NCBI RefSeq assembly: GCF_958295425.1
Contig: NC_081143.1
Span: forward strand, 17,894,686-17,958,685
Direction of reading: 5' to 3'
DNA length: 64,000 bases
Origin: Solea solea
Lineage: Eukaryota > Chordata > Actinopteri > Pleuronectiformes > Soleidae
In this document: one piece after another, positions 38,078 to 48,149 of the stretch
Position numbering within the stretch: the first letter of the stretch is position 1
Layout: every line of letters starts with the position of its first letter
The notes under the pieces: generated by a model
What the model was told of the DNA's origin: nothing
Databases searched by the model: none
What the model saw: only the letters and a program-made list of their open reading frames with translations
Position numbers and translations under genes: made by a program

Positions 38078-38200
38078 TGTCTTTCCCTCTAGACGTTGGG
38101 ACAGCAGCCACTTCTGACATTATTAAACCTGTGGACAATACTGATTGTCTCCAGAGTTCTTAGAGTTTGAACTAACTTGTACGACTAGAGGGAAAGACGG
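38078..38200. repeat. Short element with 15-bp inverted ends
   Basis: TGTCTTTCCCTCTAG at 38080-38094 is matched by CTAGAGGGAAAGACG at about 38186-38200, an almost perfect inverted pair around a 90-base centre. No target duplication is obvious. It may be a very small MITE or a hairpin in a transcript. Confidence 0.45.
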
Positions 38201-38399
38201 TGCAGTTAAAACAATGACGCCACAAAAGAACCAAGGATCACGGCAGATGTGAATAGATTTGATATAGTTTTGTCAGCAACTTCATGTTCCTTGCTATGTC
38301 AGTTCCTGTTCCTGGCACCGAACCCTGTACCTAAAACTGCCTGTAGGTGGCAGAAAAAGGCTTCAAGTTACAGGTGGAACAGCACAAATTTGGTTTTTA

Positions 38400-38582
38400 T
38401 TAACAAATAGGTTAGGATACGGGCCACACGGTTAGCACTGTTGCCTTTGCAGCAAAAAGACCTGGGTTTCATGAGCCTTTCTGCATGGAGTTTGCATGTT
38501 CTCTGCTTGTGTGCATGGGTTTTCTCTGGGTGAATGTGAGATTGCATGGCTGTTTGTCTCACTGTGGCCCTGTGAGGGACTC
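38400..38582 (+). mobile_element. SINE fragment overlapping the 3' end of a lipocalin gene
   Basis: The stretch reads CCACACGGTTAGCACTGTTG, CAGCAAAAAGACCTGGG, then TGGAGTTTGCATGTTCTC and TGTTTGTCTCACTGTGGCCC. This is the head and middle of the tRNA-derived SINE family also at 30650 and 53523. Similarity stops near 38582, where the lipocalin sequence begins. The lipocalin stop codon (38559-38561) and the last few codons therefore lie within SINE-like sequence. Confidence 0.75.
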
Positions 38583-39137
38583 ACTCTCTTCTGGACAAAG
38601 CTCCTTGGTGGGATCCATCACAACAGGTATAGGAAGCTGGTGACAGGTCAGTTGGGCCCTGAACTCCTGCATCTCCTTCTGCTCCACCTCCCTTCTCCTG
38701 CTCAGTAGGTACATGTCTGTAGATACCCTCCTTTGTGACCTAACATTCCACAACATCACCAAGCAGTCAGGGCAGGATGTGTAGAGGAAAGCACCCGACA
38801 GATTGAAGCGATCCCCGACATCAAAGTTGAAGGTGCTGCCTCGCACTGAGATGTTGTAGTGCAGGTACTGGCACAGATCACCAAAGCGGTTGACTTGGGT
38901 GTAAGAAACGGTGGAAGCCTCACTGGAGCTGAAGAAGTACATAGTGATGCTGTCTCTTAGTCGCAGAGCCTCCATGGACTTGTTGTGGTCTAGACTTCCT
39001 GCAACTAAAGCCCACTTGCCCTCAAAGCGATGAGGATGGAGCTCATCCAAAGGCTGGAGCAGCTTCTCACAGACCATGGGAGCTGAATGGCTCACAGACA
39101 TCAAGCACAGCAGAGCGATGGCACACACAACAAACAT
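38559..39137 (-). CDS. Intronless lipocalin A (alpha-1-acid glycoprotein / toxin-binding-protein-like)
   Basis: A single uninterrupted frame of 192 residues. I chose the ATG giving MFVVCAIALLCLMSVSHSAP because the plus-strand paralogue starts identically; an upstream ATG would add 17 residues. The product has a signal peptide (about 18 residues), the lipocalin G-x-W motif in FEGKWALVAGSL, the conserved YTSCPDCLV, LLSRRREVEQKEM and PVVMDPTKELCPE segments, and N-glycosylation sites (NKS, NIS, NLS). Fish members include the puffer saxitoxin/tetrodotoxin-binding proteins and flounder tributyltin-binding proteins: secreted plasma carriers of small hydrophobic or toxic ligands. Ligand here is unknown. 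The last codons (LTGPQ) and stop look SINE-derived. A TATA box lies about 80 bases upstream and AATAAA (minus) at 38396-38401. Confidence 0.85.
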   Translation of the reverse strand: MFVVCAIALLCLMSVSHSAPMVCEKLLQPLDELHPHRFEGKWALVAGSLDHNKSMEALRLRDSITMYFFSSSEASTVSYTQVNRFGDLCQYLHYNISVRGSTFNFDVGDRFNLSGAFLYTSCPDCLVMLWNVRSQRRVSTDMYLLSRRREVEQKEMQEFRAQLTCHQLPIPVVMDPTKELCPEESESLTGPQ

Positions 39138-39204
39138 GTTTTTCGATGTGAAGATTTTGCAGGGGGTTTCTCTTTCTTCAGTTGTCACTTTCTTCTTCCT
39201 CTGG

Positions 39205-39350
39205 CAATCCGTCCAGTTTTATAGTTAAGTCTGCATGAAGAAAGTCAATATTGCACCACAGGTCACAGGGCCATTATTTAACTGTGGATTCCATTATTGT
39301 GCAAGAAATGTGAAAGTATTTGGAAGCTCTGAACAAAGACTGAGGTTAAA
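39205..39350 (-). promoter_or_regulatory. Promoter of lipocalin A
   Basis: On minus, CTATAAAAC at about 39216-39224 is a TATA box shared word-for-word with lipocalins B and C. Upstream lie a C/EBP-like half site (GTGCAATATT near 39248-39257) and CTTGCACAATAAT near 39294-39306. The whole block aligns by eye with the region upstream of lipocalin B. Confidence 0.65.
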
Positions 39351-39544
39351 GTTGTGTGAAACATGTTTTCATCTTATCACTTTAAAACACGTTTGTTTTC
39401 TCCGTTTACAGTAAGTACAAGAATAGCTGATTTAATCTAACAAGACAGGGATAAACAGTCGCTCTGGCATTCTTGTCATTAAAGAGCTTGCGCACCAGGA
39501 AACATGTTTTACTCTGTTTTCTTAGGTGTCATTTCTCTCCATCT

Positions 39545-39735
39545 GCAGGTCAGTGAATCCAACTGTGAAGTACAATTTGCACAAGGAAAGTCCACTATTG
39601 CAACACACGGCAGGTTAATTATTTGACTATTGATTTTAGCATTGTGCAATGACAGAAATGAGGGACATTGGTTGTGTTATTTAGAAGCTCTGAACAAAGA
39701 CAGAGGTGAAAGAGGCTGAAACAGTGTGTTTTCTC
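39545..39735 (-). promoter_or_regulatory. Orphan copy of the lipocalin promoter module
   Basis: On minus this copy matches the block upstream of lipocalin B (CTCTGTCTTTGTTC, TTTCTGTCATTGCACAATG, GGACTTTCCTTGTG words), with the C/EBP-like palindrome ATTGCACAAT at 39641-39650. It has no TATA box and no lipocalin frame directly after it: lipocalin A's own promoter lies between. It is a duplicated upstream segment or a relic of a lost gene copy. Confidence 0.65.
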
Positions 39736-40429
39736 TGAGTGATTTCATTTTCAATTCAAGTTTTCATTTACTATGATTTACAGCTTGACATATTGGTCTG
39801 GCTGTCAGTTAAAAACTGATGTCTATAACCAAACAATCAAGTATAAATGGTGAGGGGAAGTTAGGGAAATAAAACAGCAAACATTTAGGAGTATGATAAA
39901 CCACCACTCTATACACATGTCAAAGTCATGGATAATCTGAAGTTGTTTATAACATCATCGTTTAAATCATCTGAGAAGAGCTTGAAGGAAGCATTGAACT
40001 GTATTATTAAATGAAGTTTTATTTGAAACACCATTCATGAATTTATTTTTCTTGAAGGAACATATTCCACCACTTGTCAATCAATGCTGCTAATATTTGA
40101 TAATGGCCAAGACACAACAACAATTGTCTTAATCGTGCAACTGTACACTTAGAGTCTGTCTCAATTGTAGTGTGCATAATAGTAATAATACTCTGAAAAA
40201 ACAACTTCTTATGGATTCTGGTATTGTGTTTTTTTATGTTTTTCCCCCAAATGTATACATTTTATAATATGCATCACCGCACAACAAGGATATACAAAAT
40301 AGTGTAAGCTCCAGTGGGTAAATAAACACGTAGTAAACCATGGAACGTTTAAATGTGACGCTTGATCAAAGTGATACATTTGTGCTATAATAGATGAAAT
40401 GAAAGCATGTTTCAACATCTTTCACCTCT

Positions 40430-40575
40430 GTCTTTGTTCCGAGTTTCCAAAAAACACAACTCATGTCCTAAATTTCTGTCATTGCACAATGATGAAATCG
40501 ACTGTCAAATATTGAACCTGTCCAGTGTTGCGATTGTGGACTTTTTCCTTGTGTATATTTTACTATAAAACTAGA
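40430..40575 (+). promoter_or_regulatory. Promoter of lipocalin B with C/EBP-like palindrome
   Basis: It contains ATTGCACAAT at 40481-40490, one base from the C/EBP consensus ATTGCGCAAT, a second half-site-like TTGCGATTGTG near 40529, and a TATA box CTATAAAAC at about 40563-40571, some 90 bases before the ATG. C/EBP-beta controls mammalian alpha-1-acid glycoprotein genes, so acute-phase control is a reasonable inference. Confidence 0.65.
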
Positions 40576-40661
40576 CCGACTGAGCTGCAGAATAGAGAAA
40601 TTAGCCCCGAGCAAAGACAATTATTACAGATACGGCAAGAGAGAGACATACAGAGAGAAAC

Positions 40662-41237
40662 ATGTTTGTTGTGTGTGCCATCACTCTGCTATGCTTGATG
40701 TCTGTGAGCCATTCAGCTCCGGTCTGTGAGAAGTTGGTCCAACCTTTGGATCAACTGGATCGTCATCACTTGGAGGGGAGCTGGGTCTTAGTTGCAGGCT
40801 GTCTGAAAGATCCTGATGACCTGGAGTACTACAATACCAGAGAGAGTGCCGTCATTCAATTTGCCAATGCCAGCGAAAGCTCCGAAATCTCCTTCAAACG
40901 CATGTTCGGATTCAATGACAGCTGTAAATATACGCACAGCAACATCTCACTGGAAGGCAGCGGATTCACGTTTGATGGCAGCACCCTCACGGTGACCTTC
41001 CTCTATACGTCCTGTCCAGACTGTTTGGTGACTCGTTTTGACTTACCAGGCAAACTGAAGCGACTGTACGTGTTCAGCAGGAGGAGGGCGCTGGAGCAGA
41101 GCGAGATGGAAGAGTTCAAGAACCAGTCGCAGTGTCTGAACATGCTCCAACCTATTGTGATGGATCCTACTAAACAGCTTTGTCCAGAGCAGGACTCTAA
41201 AGGGGAGGAGATAACAAAAAGCTTGAGACACTCATGA
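40662..41237 (+). CDS. Intronless lipocalin B (alpha-1-acid glycoprotein / toxin-binding-protein-like)
   Basis: A single-exon frame of 191 residues on plus, divergent to lipocalin A. It starts MFVVCAITLLCLMSVSHSAP (signal peptide), has the lipocalin motif in LEGSWVLVAGCL, the family segments FLYTSCPDCLVTRF, VFSRRRALEQSEMEEF and PIVMDPTKQLCPE, and several N-X-S/T sites (NAS, NDS, NIS, NQS). It is a predicted secreted plasma carrier related to fish alpha-1-acid-glycoprotein-like proteins and puffer saxitoxin/tetrodotoxin-binding proteins; its ligand is unknown. The TATA box is at 40563 and AATAAA at 41268-41273, 31 bases after the stop, so the transcript is compact. Its carboxy end (SKGEEITKSLRHS) differs completely from that of lipocalin A. 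Confidence 0.88.
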   Translation: MFVVCAITLLCLMSVSHSAPVCEKLVQPLDQLDRHHLEGSWVLVAGCLKDPDDLEYYNTRESAVIQFANASESSEISFKRMFGFNDSCKYTHSNISLEGSGFTFDGSTLTVTFLYTSCPDCLVTRFDLPGKLKRLYVFSRRRALEQSEMEEFKNQSQCLNMLQPIVMDPTKQLCPEQDSKGEEITKSLRHS

Positions 41238-41479
41238 TATTTGGTCATTCTAAACAAACATCTTGTGAATAAAAATGTCAACATAGTGTTTTTTTTGCAT
41301 CGACAGCATTTGTTACAAAAGTGTAATATTGTTGCTTATATTGGCAAAACATTAAGTAATGAATTATAAATTAAACTCTCAAGACAAAACTCTTATCAAA
41401 TGGTTAAAGGTCAAGGTCAAATGTATTTAAAAAGAACACCTGTTGCCCCAAAGTGCTTTAAATGCTTTAATAAAGTTAA

Positions 41480-42420
41480 AGGAAGCAATAAAGTACAATA
41501 AGTAAAATCACCAAATAAAAAGGAATCAGTGGAAACAGCACATAAAAAATTGAGAAGAAACACCACAACCAGATAAATAATAAATAAATAAATAAAAAGG
41601 CTGAACTGGTATTAAAACTAAAGCAAATAAATAGGTTTTTGTTCCATAGTTTGGGGCCTGCATCAGAAAAGCCTCTGTCCCTTCGAGTTTTAGTCAAGCC
41701 TCTGTGCTCTGACTGGAGCAAGAAGGTGCAACAACTTGGTCAAGTAGGGTGTTGCAGAGTTTTGCAAAGATTTAAAACCAAACAGAACTGGATCCTGTAG
41801 GTGACAGGAAGCTATCATGAAGCCAGAACAGGGATGATATGATCAAGGCTTTTTGGTCTGATCTTCCCCAAAGTGTAAAGTAACGCAATCGTACGAAATG
41901 GAAATGTGAATTACTTTTTCAAGTTCCTTTTGGGGAAGATTAGATGTAACCTTCTCTTAAAAGCCTGATTTGGAAAAAAAACCGCAACTTTTTACAAATG
42001 AAATGATCTGATAATCCATTTTAAAAGCATTGTCAATGAACACACCAAGAGGACCAAGAATATTGTCAGCACCATTTTAAAAGATCAGGTTTACCACATT
42101 TTTGTTAAGACATAACAAATTAAAATCCATTCAAGATTGAACATAAAAATCTGAACATCATCAAAAAACAATGAAAAGAGACATTGTGTTTTTAAAGATG
42201 GATCCCAAAGGCAGCATGTAAAGGAGAGGGCCTAAAACGGAGCTTTGTGGGACCCCACAGCACTGGCCAAGATGGACAGCGAATGCCCTATCTAACAAGG
42301 TGTCCAAAATATGTCTTCTAATTTAAGAATGAGAATAAATCTGAGTATAAAGACCGAATAATAAACTACTGAACAAAATCAGTTGGAAGAATAATTCCAC
42401 TGGTCACTGAGGGTTTTTAA
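41480..42420. repeat. Degenerate interspersed repeat block
   Basis: Beginning with a (TAAA)n tract near 41576, the block contains GTTCCATAGTTTGGGGCCTG, AAGCCTCTGTCCCTTCGAG and, later, GCTTTGTGGGACCCCACAG. These words are familiar from a widespread fish interspersed repeat. On minus one stretch translates to RRDRGFSDAGPKLWN, which resembles the end of L2/Rex-like LINE proteins. Many indels prevent assignment of ends. Confidence 0.5.
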
Positions 42421-42943
42421 TTTTAGTTTTCATTTATTATGATTTACAGCTTGACATATAGTGGATATTTGTATAGAATTAAAATGTATTCAACAAGATA
42501 TAACGTGTCAGCTTTAGGTAAGCCAGGCAAATATGAAGAATAAGAAAAGACCAATTCCTCCACTCTTAAGATGCTGCTTGTATTGGCCAAGCAGCACACT
42601 AAGCTGAACAGGGAGTGCATTGCAGGAAACCCACTGTACTGGAGTACTGTAATCTGAATGACATTTTAAACTGTGGAGCATGTCCAACTTTGGAGTGACA
42701 CTTAAATTGACTGCCTTGGTGTGAGAGTGGCTATGATTGGAGTGTGACTAATAGATTGTGGTCAGCTGATTACAGCTCGGGCGTAGAACTACCATGTCCT
42801 GCAGGAACTAACACAAGGCTTCATTTAACTGAGATTTATTAGCAGGTGTGGTCATTTAACATAGTAAATGTATATGAAACGGAATCTATACTTCACATTG
42901 GCCTGCATAATTATGTTTTTTAGGCAATCACTTTTAAAATCCC

Positions 42944-43153
42944 AAAGATCCAGTGTGTAAGAATTAGATAGTGAAAGTGTACATAGTATTAAAGGGCGGA
43001 CTCCTCCTCACACCTCCCTTTCCCAGATGTCAGGGCTTGTTCTAAGACTATGAAAACTATTGTAACCGTATATACACTTATACAAACATACTACTGGGTA
43101 GAACATTCAATTTATGTAAATAAACCCTCCTAAATATTACACACTGGACCTTT
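42944..43153. mobile_element. MITE with terminal inverted repeats
   Basis: The left end AAAGATCCAGTGTGTAAGAA and the right end ATATTACACACTGGACCTTT are inverted copies with one mismatch in the first thirteen bases, enclosing about 170 bases without coding capacity. This is a common fish miniature DNA transposon with AAAGGTCCAGTGTGTA-type ends. Its 3' edge lies about 270 bases below the lrrc42 stop. Confidence 0.75.
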
Positions 43154-43426
43154 AAGGTCCTACTGTCAGTTGACATTGTTGCATATTACCACATAAAACA
43201 AAATTAGGTCACGTAAGGGTTCATTTGTGAGGCCCACATCAGGTTGTTTCTAATCCACAAAATAACAAACAAGTGAAATGTGCAAAAGAAGTAACTTTAT
43301 TTATAAAATGATACCCAAACTGTCACCTGTATCCAAGACAAAGTGTTAACAGTTAACCAGTGTCAATCATCTTGAGCATAAATATAATCAGTAACTGTTC
43401 TGCTGAATACCAGAGCGCTGCATTAA

Positions 43427-45471
43427 TCAGTAGCTGTTCAACAAGTCAACGTCCTCTGCAGTGAGAGCTGAGGAGGGCAATCGTTTTGTCGGAGGGCTAC
43501 GATGTTCGCCGTCACACCCATCTGACTGGTGAGGTCTTTTTTTGACACCCTGACAGGAATTCTTCACTCGATGGTTTTCCTTAAAAGGATCCTGATTCTC
43601 AGGTGTATGATTATTGGCTGCTGGTCTGTAGAAATGCAGTCTCTCACTCTTGGCCTCATCTGCACTGTCACATACCAGGGGTGCTGCTTTCAGGACTTCT
43701 CTGACAAACTTCTGCCTCCCAACTACAAAACAAAAAGCATTTCATTACAATGGCTAAGTGTAGCGGTACAAAATCCAGTAATTTAAGGAAATGTGTAAGG
43801 AAAGGAAACCTACAAAAGCGAAGCGCTGATGTTCTTGATGCTTCGATTTTCTTCTGTTTTGGCATTTGTGAACTATTTGTTTCCCACTGATTTACGACCT
43901 AAAGACACAAGTCGAGCATTTGTTAAGGATTTGCAAACAGGGCAACAAATCTAACACCTAAACTTGTATCAGAACCTGAATATTCAGATTACCTGCTCTG
44001 CCCAGCCTTCAGTTTTACACCTCGAGTGATCAAAGGCATCCAGTGGTTCCTCTGAATAAATGAGTCCCAACACTTTCAATATCGTCTTCTTCAAACCTGC
44101 ACCAAACTGAGGGTAAAAATCCCATTTACCCATCAGCGTGACATTAAGGTACAGCCCAATGTTGACTGACTTACCTTCAACCTTGTGCCAGATACATCGA
44201 GCTTTTCAAGTTTGGGCAGGCATGTGAGGTATCTGAGGGCCCTTTCTGAGATAGGATTATCTGTATGAGAGATCAGGAATAACTGATCAGCAGTGGGAAA
44301 AACATGCAATATGAGATAACATTGTTGAATATTGTGATGACAATATACATGATTTTTGACTCAAGTGTACAGTGTTTTCCTGCTCTGGCTTCTTTGCTCA
44401 TGTTTCTTAGTTCTTAAAGTTAGTACTTTATACTTAAAATCATTACACTTAAAATAATGTAAACATAATCATTTAAATCCAACTGCAGTCTATTTTATTA
44501 CCCACTGAGTAGTTCATTATTTAGAAGAGTTAATTATGCTTAACTATGAAGTATGAACACTGTGCATGTTGATACTGCAAACAAGTGACAGGAAATGATG
44601 GGTATTTGAGTGACTAGTGGCATACATGGGAAGATAATATTCTCATAACTAACAGGAAACATCCAGGAGCTGAAGACAGTCCAGTCCCTTCCTCAATATC
44701 CGGATAGGTGCTGTCAGTCTTTGTAATCCAACATCAGAGAGGCTGTTGCCACCAATAAAAAGATGAGTCAGGCTGCTAAAAGATGAAAACACACAATGAC
44801 ACAATGGTGTTATCTCTTACTAGATTCTCCACACATTTTGGGACTGAGATTAGGACGTGTTTTATTACTTTGCTAATGAGGTAGATGTTAGATGCTGGAA
44901 TATCTCGTGGTCATCGTCCAATCTGCAGCCGAACAAATCCAAGGACTTCAAACTGTGGAATGTTTTTATTTCATCCATCCTCTCGTGCAAGAGGGGGAAC
45001 CTGCAGAGAAGGGGAGGAGAAAATAAAGGGGTGAGAAGAAGTTTGCATTTTGTGGAAGTGGTTGAGAAGTGAAACTCACCTGTTTCGTAGACAGAGGGAT
45101 CCGAGCACCATCTGCCCATAAGCATCACCGAATAACTGCAGGGCTTTTGGAGAAATGTCTGTGTTCACAAACACACGATTCTCTTCTGCAGCTGCAAAAA
45201 GCCTGTCTCCCACTTGCTCTGGGAAACCTACTAAAGAGTCCACGTGGTGAATGTTGTCAGCGACGAACAACAGGGTGATGTCAAAGAGAGATTTCGTGGA
45301 GTATCTCAGACTTCCCTCCGCGTTGTAGGTGAATATAAAATGTTCCTTTTTCGGCACAAACGGATTTGTTCTCCTACATGAAGAAGACACTGGCTTTGGC
45401 TGCGAAAGGACGACCTCGCTGACACGCCGGAGGGAACCTTTCTCGCGGACATAAACGCTATCATTGTCCAT
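43427..45471 (-). CDS. lrrc42: Leucine-rich repeat-containing protein 42, complete
   Basis: Seven minus-strand exons: 45080-45471, 44869-45000, 44654-44775, 44175-44260, 43993-44106, 43814-43898, 43427-43722. They total 1227 bases, exactly 409 codons (408 residues; the human protein is about 428). Recognition features are KEHFIFTYNAEGSLRYSTKS and DSLVGFPEQVGDRLFAAAEE in exon 1, LRR segments LKSLDLFGCRL, LTHLFIGGNSLSDVGLQRLT, LQLLDVSYNPISERAL and LEKLDVSGTRL, then FDHSRCKTEGWAEQ and the terminal EDVDLLNSY. These match the human LRRC42 sequence as I remember it. Exon 6 must use the donor T-GTAGGT rather than the nearby AG-GTTTCC; only that gives the conserved RFFGR junction. The protein is intracellular and its function is poorly known. 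AATAAA (minus) lies at 43296-43301. Confidence 0.93.
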
Positions 45472-47129
45472 ACTCCACACTTTTATTTCACAGTGAAGAC
45501 AAACTCAACTCATGCACGTTTAGCTAACCGGCTAATCCACCTTGAGCACAACACAATCTGTCGTTTTTACTCGCTACGAACGATGTCATTGATTTCAGAT
45601 GAAACCTATTTGAAAAGGAGCAAGTACCGATCCCCCTTTTACAATTGTATAGTTTGATACGTACAGTATGTGCGTGTTTATTCACGCTGGACGTCGGTTT
45701 CCTGATGGTTGTACCCACAGAAAAAGTTGGGAAAGTTGCCTCTTCCTGCGTGCCGGTCTTTTCACCTTCAAAACAAAAGCCGTTTACCATTACACGCTTG
45801 TTTAAGGATCCGGTGACAGCATAAAACAATACTCCTACCATCAAACAGAAGTAAAAATACTTGCAAAATATTGGAAATAGATTTTATACAACACTGCTAA
45901 CTATACATTTCATTTAGTAAAAAAGTAGAACTTTTATTTTGAAGAACATCAACTAACAGGAAAAAGCTTTGTTTACGTGTTTAAGTAGCGCTAGCTCAGG
46001 TTACAGAAATAATATTATATTACTTTTTATTGTTGTTCCTACTGTTATTGTCGAAAACCCTCTCACAACGTGTCTTTTTATGTGTTCGGAATCTATAACT
46101 GCACATTACATCCCACAACTGTGGAACCATATTAACTGTCTTGAAAAACCCAGAGAATAGTCACAAACACATCCAGTGATGGACATAGCAAATGCCTTTG
46201 GGGCAGCATGAGATGGCTTTTCTAGTTAAATTGTGAACTGCACTGTCAGACAGGTATACAGTCATGGACGAAGCATTGAAATTGTTCAATCAATCAATGT
46301 CCAAATTGTTAATAACAGCTATTTTGATTTTGGCTGCCATATAATACATACCGGATTGTTAATACTGATATATGTAAATGTGTGTAAGGTTTATGCCACA
46401 GCGGCCCTAAATTAACAGCATTGGTAATTATCAAACTTTTTTTTTATGTTTCTGTAATGGTTTATACACCAGTATTTTTTAATGCTAAAATATGATTATT
46501 GTTACCCATGAATTTTCAAATTTACTGAAAAACTGAAAACATTGTAAAGCACATTATTTCTTTATTAAGATGTCAAATTATAGTTTTTATTCATATCCCT
46601 CAACTGAAAAGTTGTTTTAGTGGTTGAATCTTATGCTTGATTAAGTTCTGACTTCTCAGAGAAGCCCAGTGAGCTGGCTCAAATCTGTTTTATTCACTTT
46701 GTATGCAGTTTACTTGTCCCACCTGGTGGAATGGTCCCCTCCAAAGGGGCAAGGGACAGGTGTCAGGGCTGATATATGAGGGAGGAAAATAAATAAGAAA
46801 GGACCCCTGTACACAAATATGCATTAATTATTTGAATTTATGTGGACACGAGACTGGACAATTCCACCAATTGTGTTTTTTACGGTCTGTTTTGTGGAAC
46901 TCCTAAATGTCACACATCTGAGACGAGACACTAAAGTGCTGCTTCTTTTGTTCCAGGTCAAAGAGGAAATGTGGTGTTCAGAAAAACACAGTTAGTCAAC
47001 TCTTCAAGTTCTGATTAAATATTTATTAGAACTGGTACAAATGAATATTTATTCACACCATGACACACCAGATATCACCGTATGCCTCTCTTCCCTCTGC
47101 TCTGGTGTATTCTATGTAAAACTTGATGG
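45472..47129. other. Intergenic DNA between lrrc42 and lipocalin C
   Basis: The lrrc42 promoter should lie just above 45471, where CpG is somewhat raised (45480-45620), but no TATA box is apparent. The rest is AT-rich with no recognised gene. AATAAA on minus at about 47048-47053 is the likely polyadenylation signal of lipocalin C. Confidence 0.6.
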
Positions 47130-47696
47130 TCAGTTTATTTCTTCCTCTGTTTTCTCAATGGCTCTCTTTTCTGGACAGGTCCCCTTGTTAGGATCCATCA
47201 CAACAGGTGGAGGTAATTTCAGACAATCTACTTGAGCTGTGAAGTCCTCCATCTCCTTCTGCGTCACCTCCCTCCTCCTGCTGAACAGGTAAATGTTCAA
47301 ACTCTTGTGTGTGGCCGTCTCCATATTGACACCAACCACCAGGCAGTCTGGACAGGTACTGAATAGGGTCCCAGTGAAGTTCCAACTCTGTCCTGGCATG
47401 TTAAAAATGTGGCCGTCCAATGTGATTTCATGGTGTTCAACTGTGCAGTTCATGCCATTACGGTGGGTGTGGTAGTAAGAGGAGTTGCTGTAATCAATAG
47501 TTACACTGTCTTGTCCTTTTAAGACTTGAGCATCAGCAGGGTTTTTCAGACTGCCTGCAACCAAGTTCCATCTTCCCTCTAAATGATGAGAATCCAGTTG
47601 ATCTGAAGGCCGGAGTAAATCTTCACAGGCCAGAGGAGACGAATGGCTCACGGACACCAAACAGAGAACCGCAACAAATACAGCGAACATTTCCAT
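47130..47696 (-). CDS. Intronless lipocalin C (alpha-1-acid glycoprotein / toxin-binding-protein-like)
   Basis: A single-exon minus-strand frame. The chosen ATG gives MEMFAVFVAVLCLVSVSHSS (188 residues), matching the signal-peptide position of paralogues A and B; an earlier ATG at 47726 adds ten residues that do not resemble them. It has LEGRWNLVAGSLKNP (lipocalin G-x-W), CPDCLVVGVN, YLFSRRREVTQKEMEDF, PVVMDPNKGTCPE and three N-glycosylation sites (NSS, NCT, NFT). A TATA box CTATAAAAC (minus) is at about 47778-47786 with a C/EBP-like TTTCGCAATA near 47797. It is predicted secreted, with unknown ligand. It is clearly more diverged from A and B than they are from each other, so it is an older duplicate. 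Confidence 0.87.
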   Translation of the reverse strand: MEMFAVFVAVLCLVSVSHSSPLACEDLLRPSDQLDSHHLEGRWNLVAGSLKNPADAQVLKGQDSVTIDYSNSSYYHTHRNGMNCTVEHHEITLDGHIFNMPGQSWNFTGTLFSTCPDCLVVGVNMETATHKSLNIYLFSRRREVTQKEMEDFTAQVDCLKLPPPVVMDPNKGTCPEKRAIEKTEEEIN

Positions 47697-48149
47697 CACC
47701 GTCTGTTGTCGGATTATTTGGATCACAGTTCAGTTGCATAGAGATGTCTCCTGGTCAGTGTGTCGAGCAGTTTTCTGGTTTTATAGAGGCCTGTATTTTC
47801 GCAATATTGATTAGTACGGACGAGACCTCCCATATAATGCACTCTGTCCGGGAAATAGAGTGGGCCCATGGGTAGTCAAATAATGTCACAGTTAAATAAA
47901 CAAAAAGCCCACAGTTGTAATATTAGTTCTTTTAAAATCTGGTTGTTTTTTTTACCCAGAATACCAATGGTCTTTTGGACTTTAACACAGTATCTTAATA
48001 ATTAATTCATTTTGACCTCTTTACTGGGTTTAACCCTTAATAAATCATTCATTTGCTGACATGGGGACCTCCCTGCTCTGGTTTCAAGTGAAAGATGGAA
48101 TTGAGGAACACCGTGGAGCCAAAGTTTGAGCTGCTTCAGTGGTTTGGTC

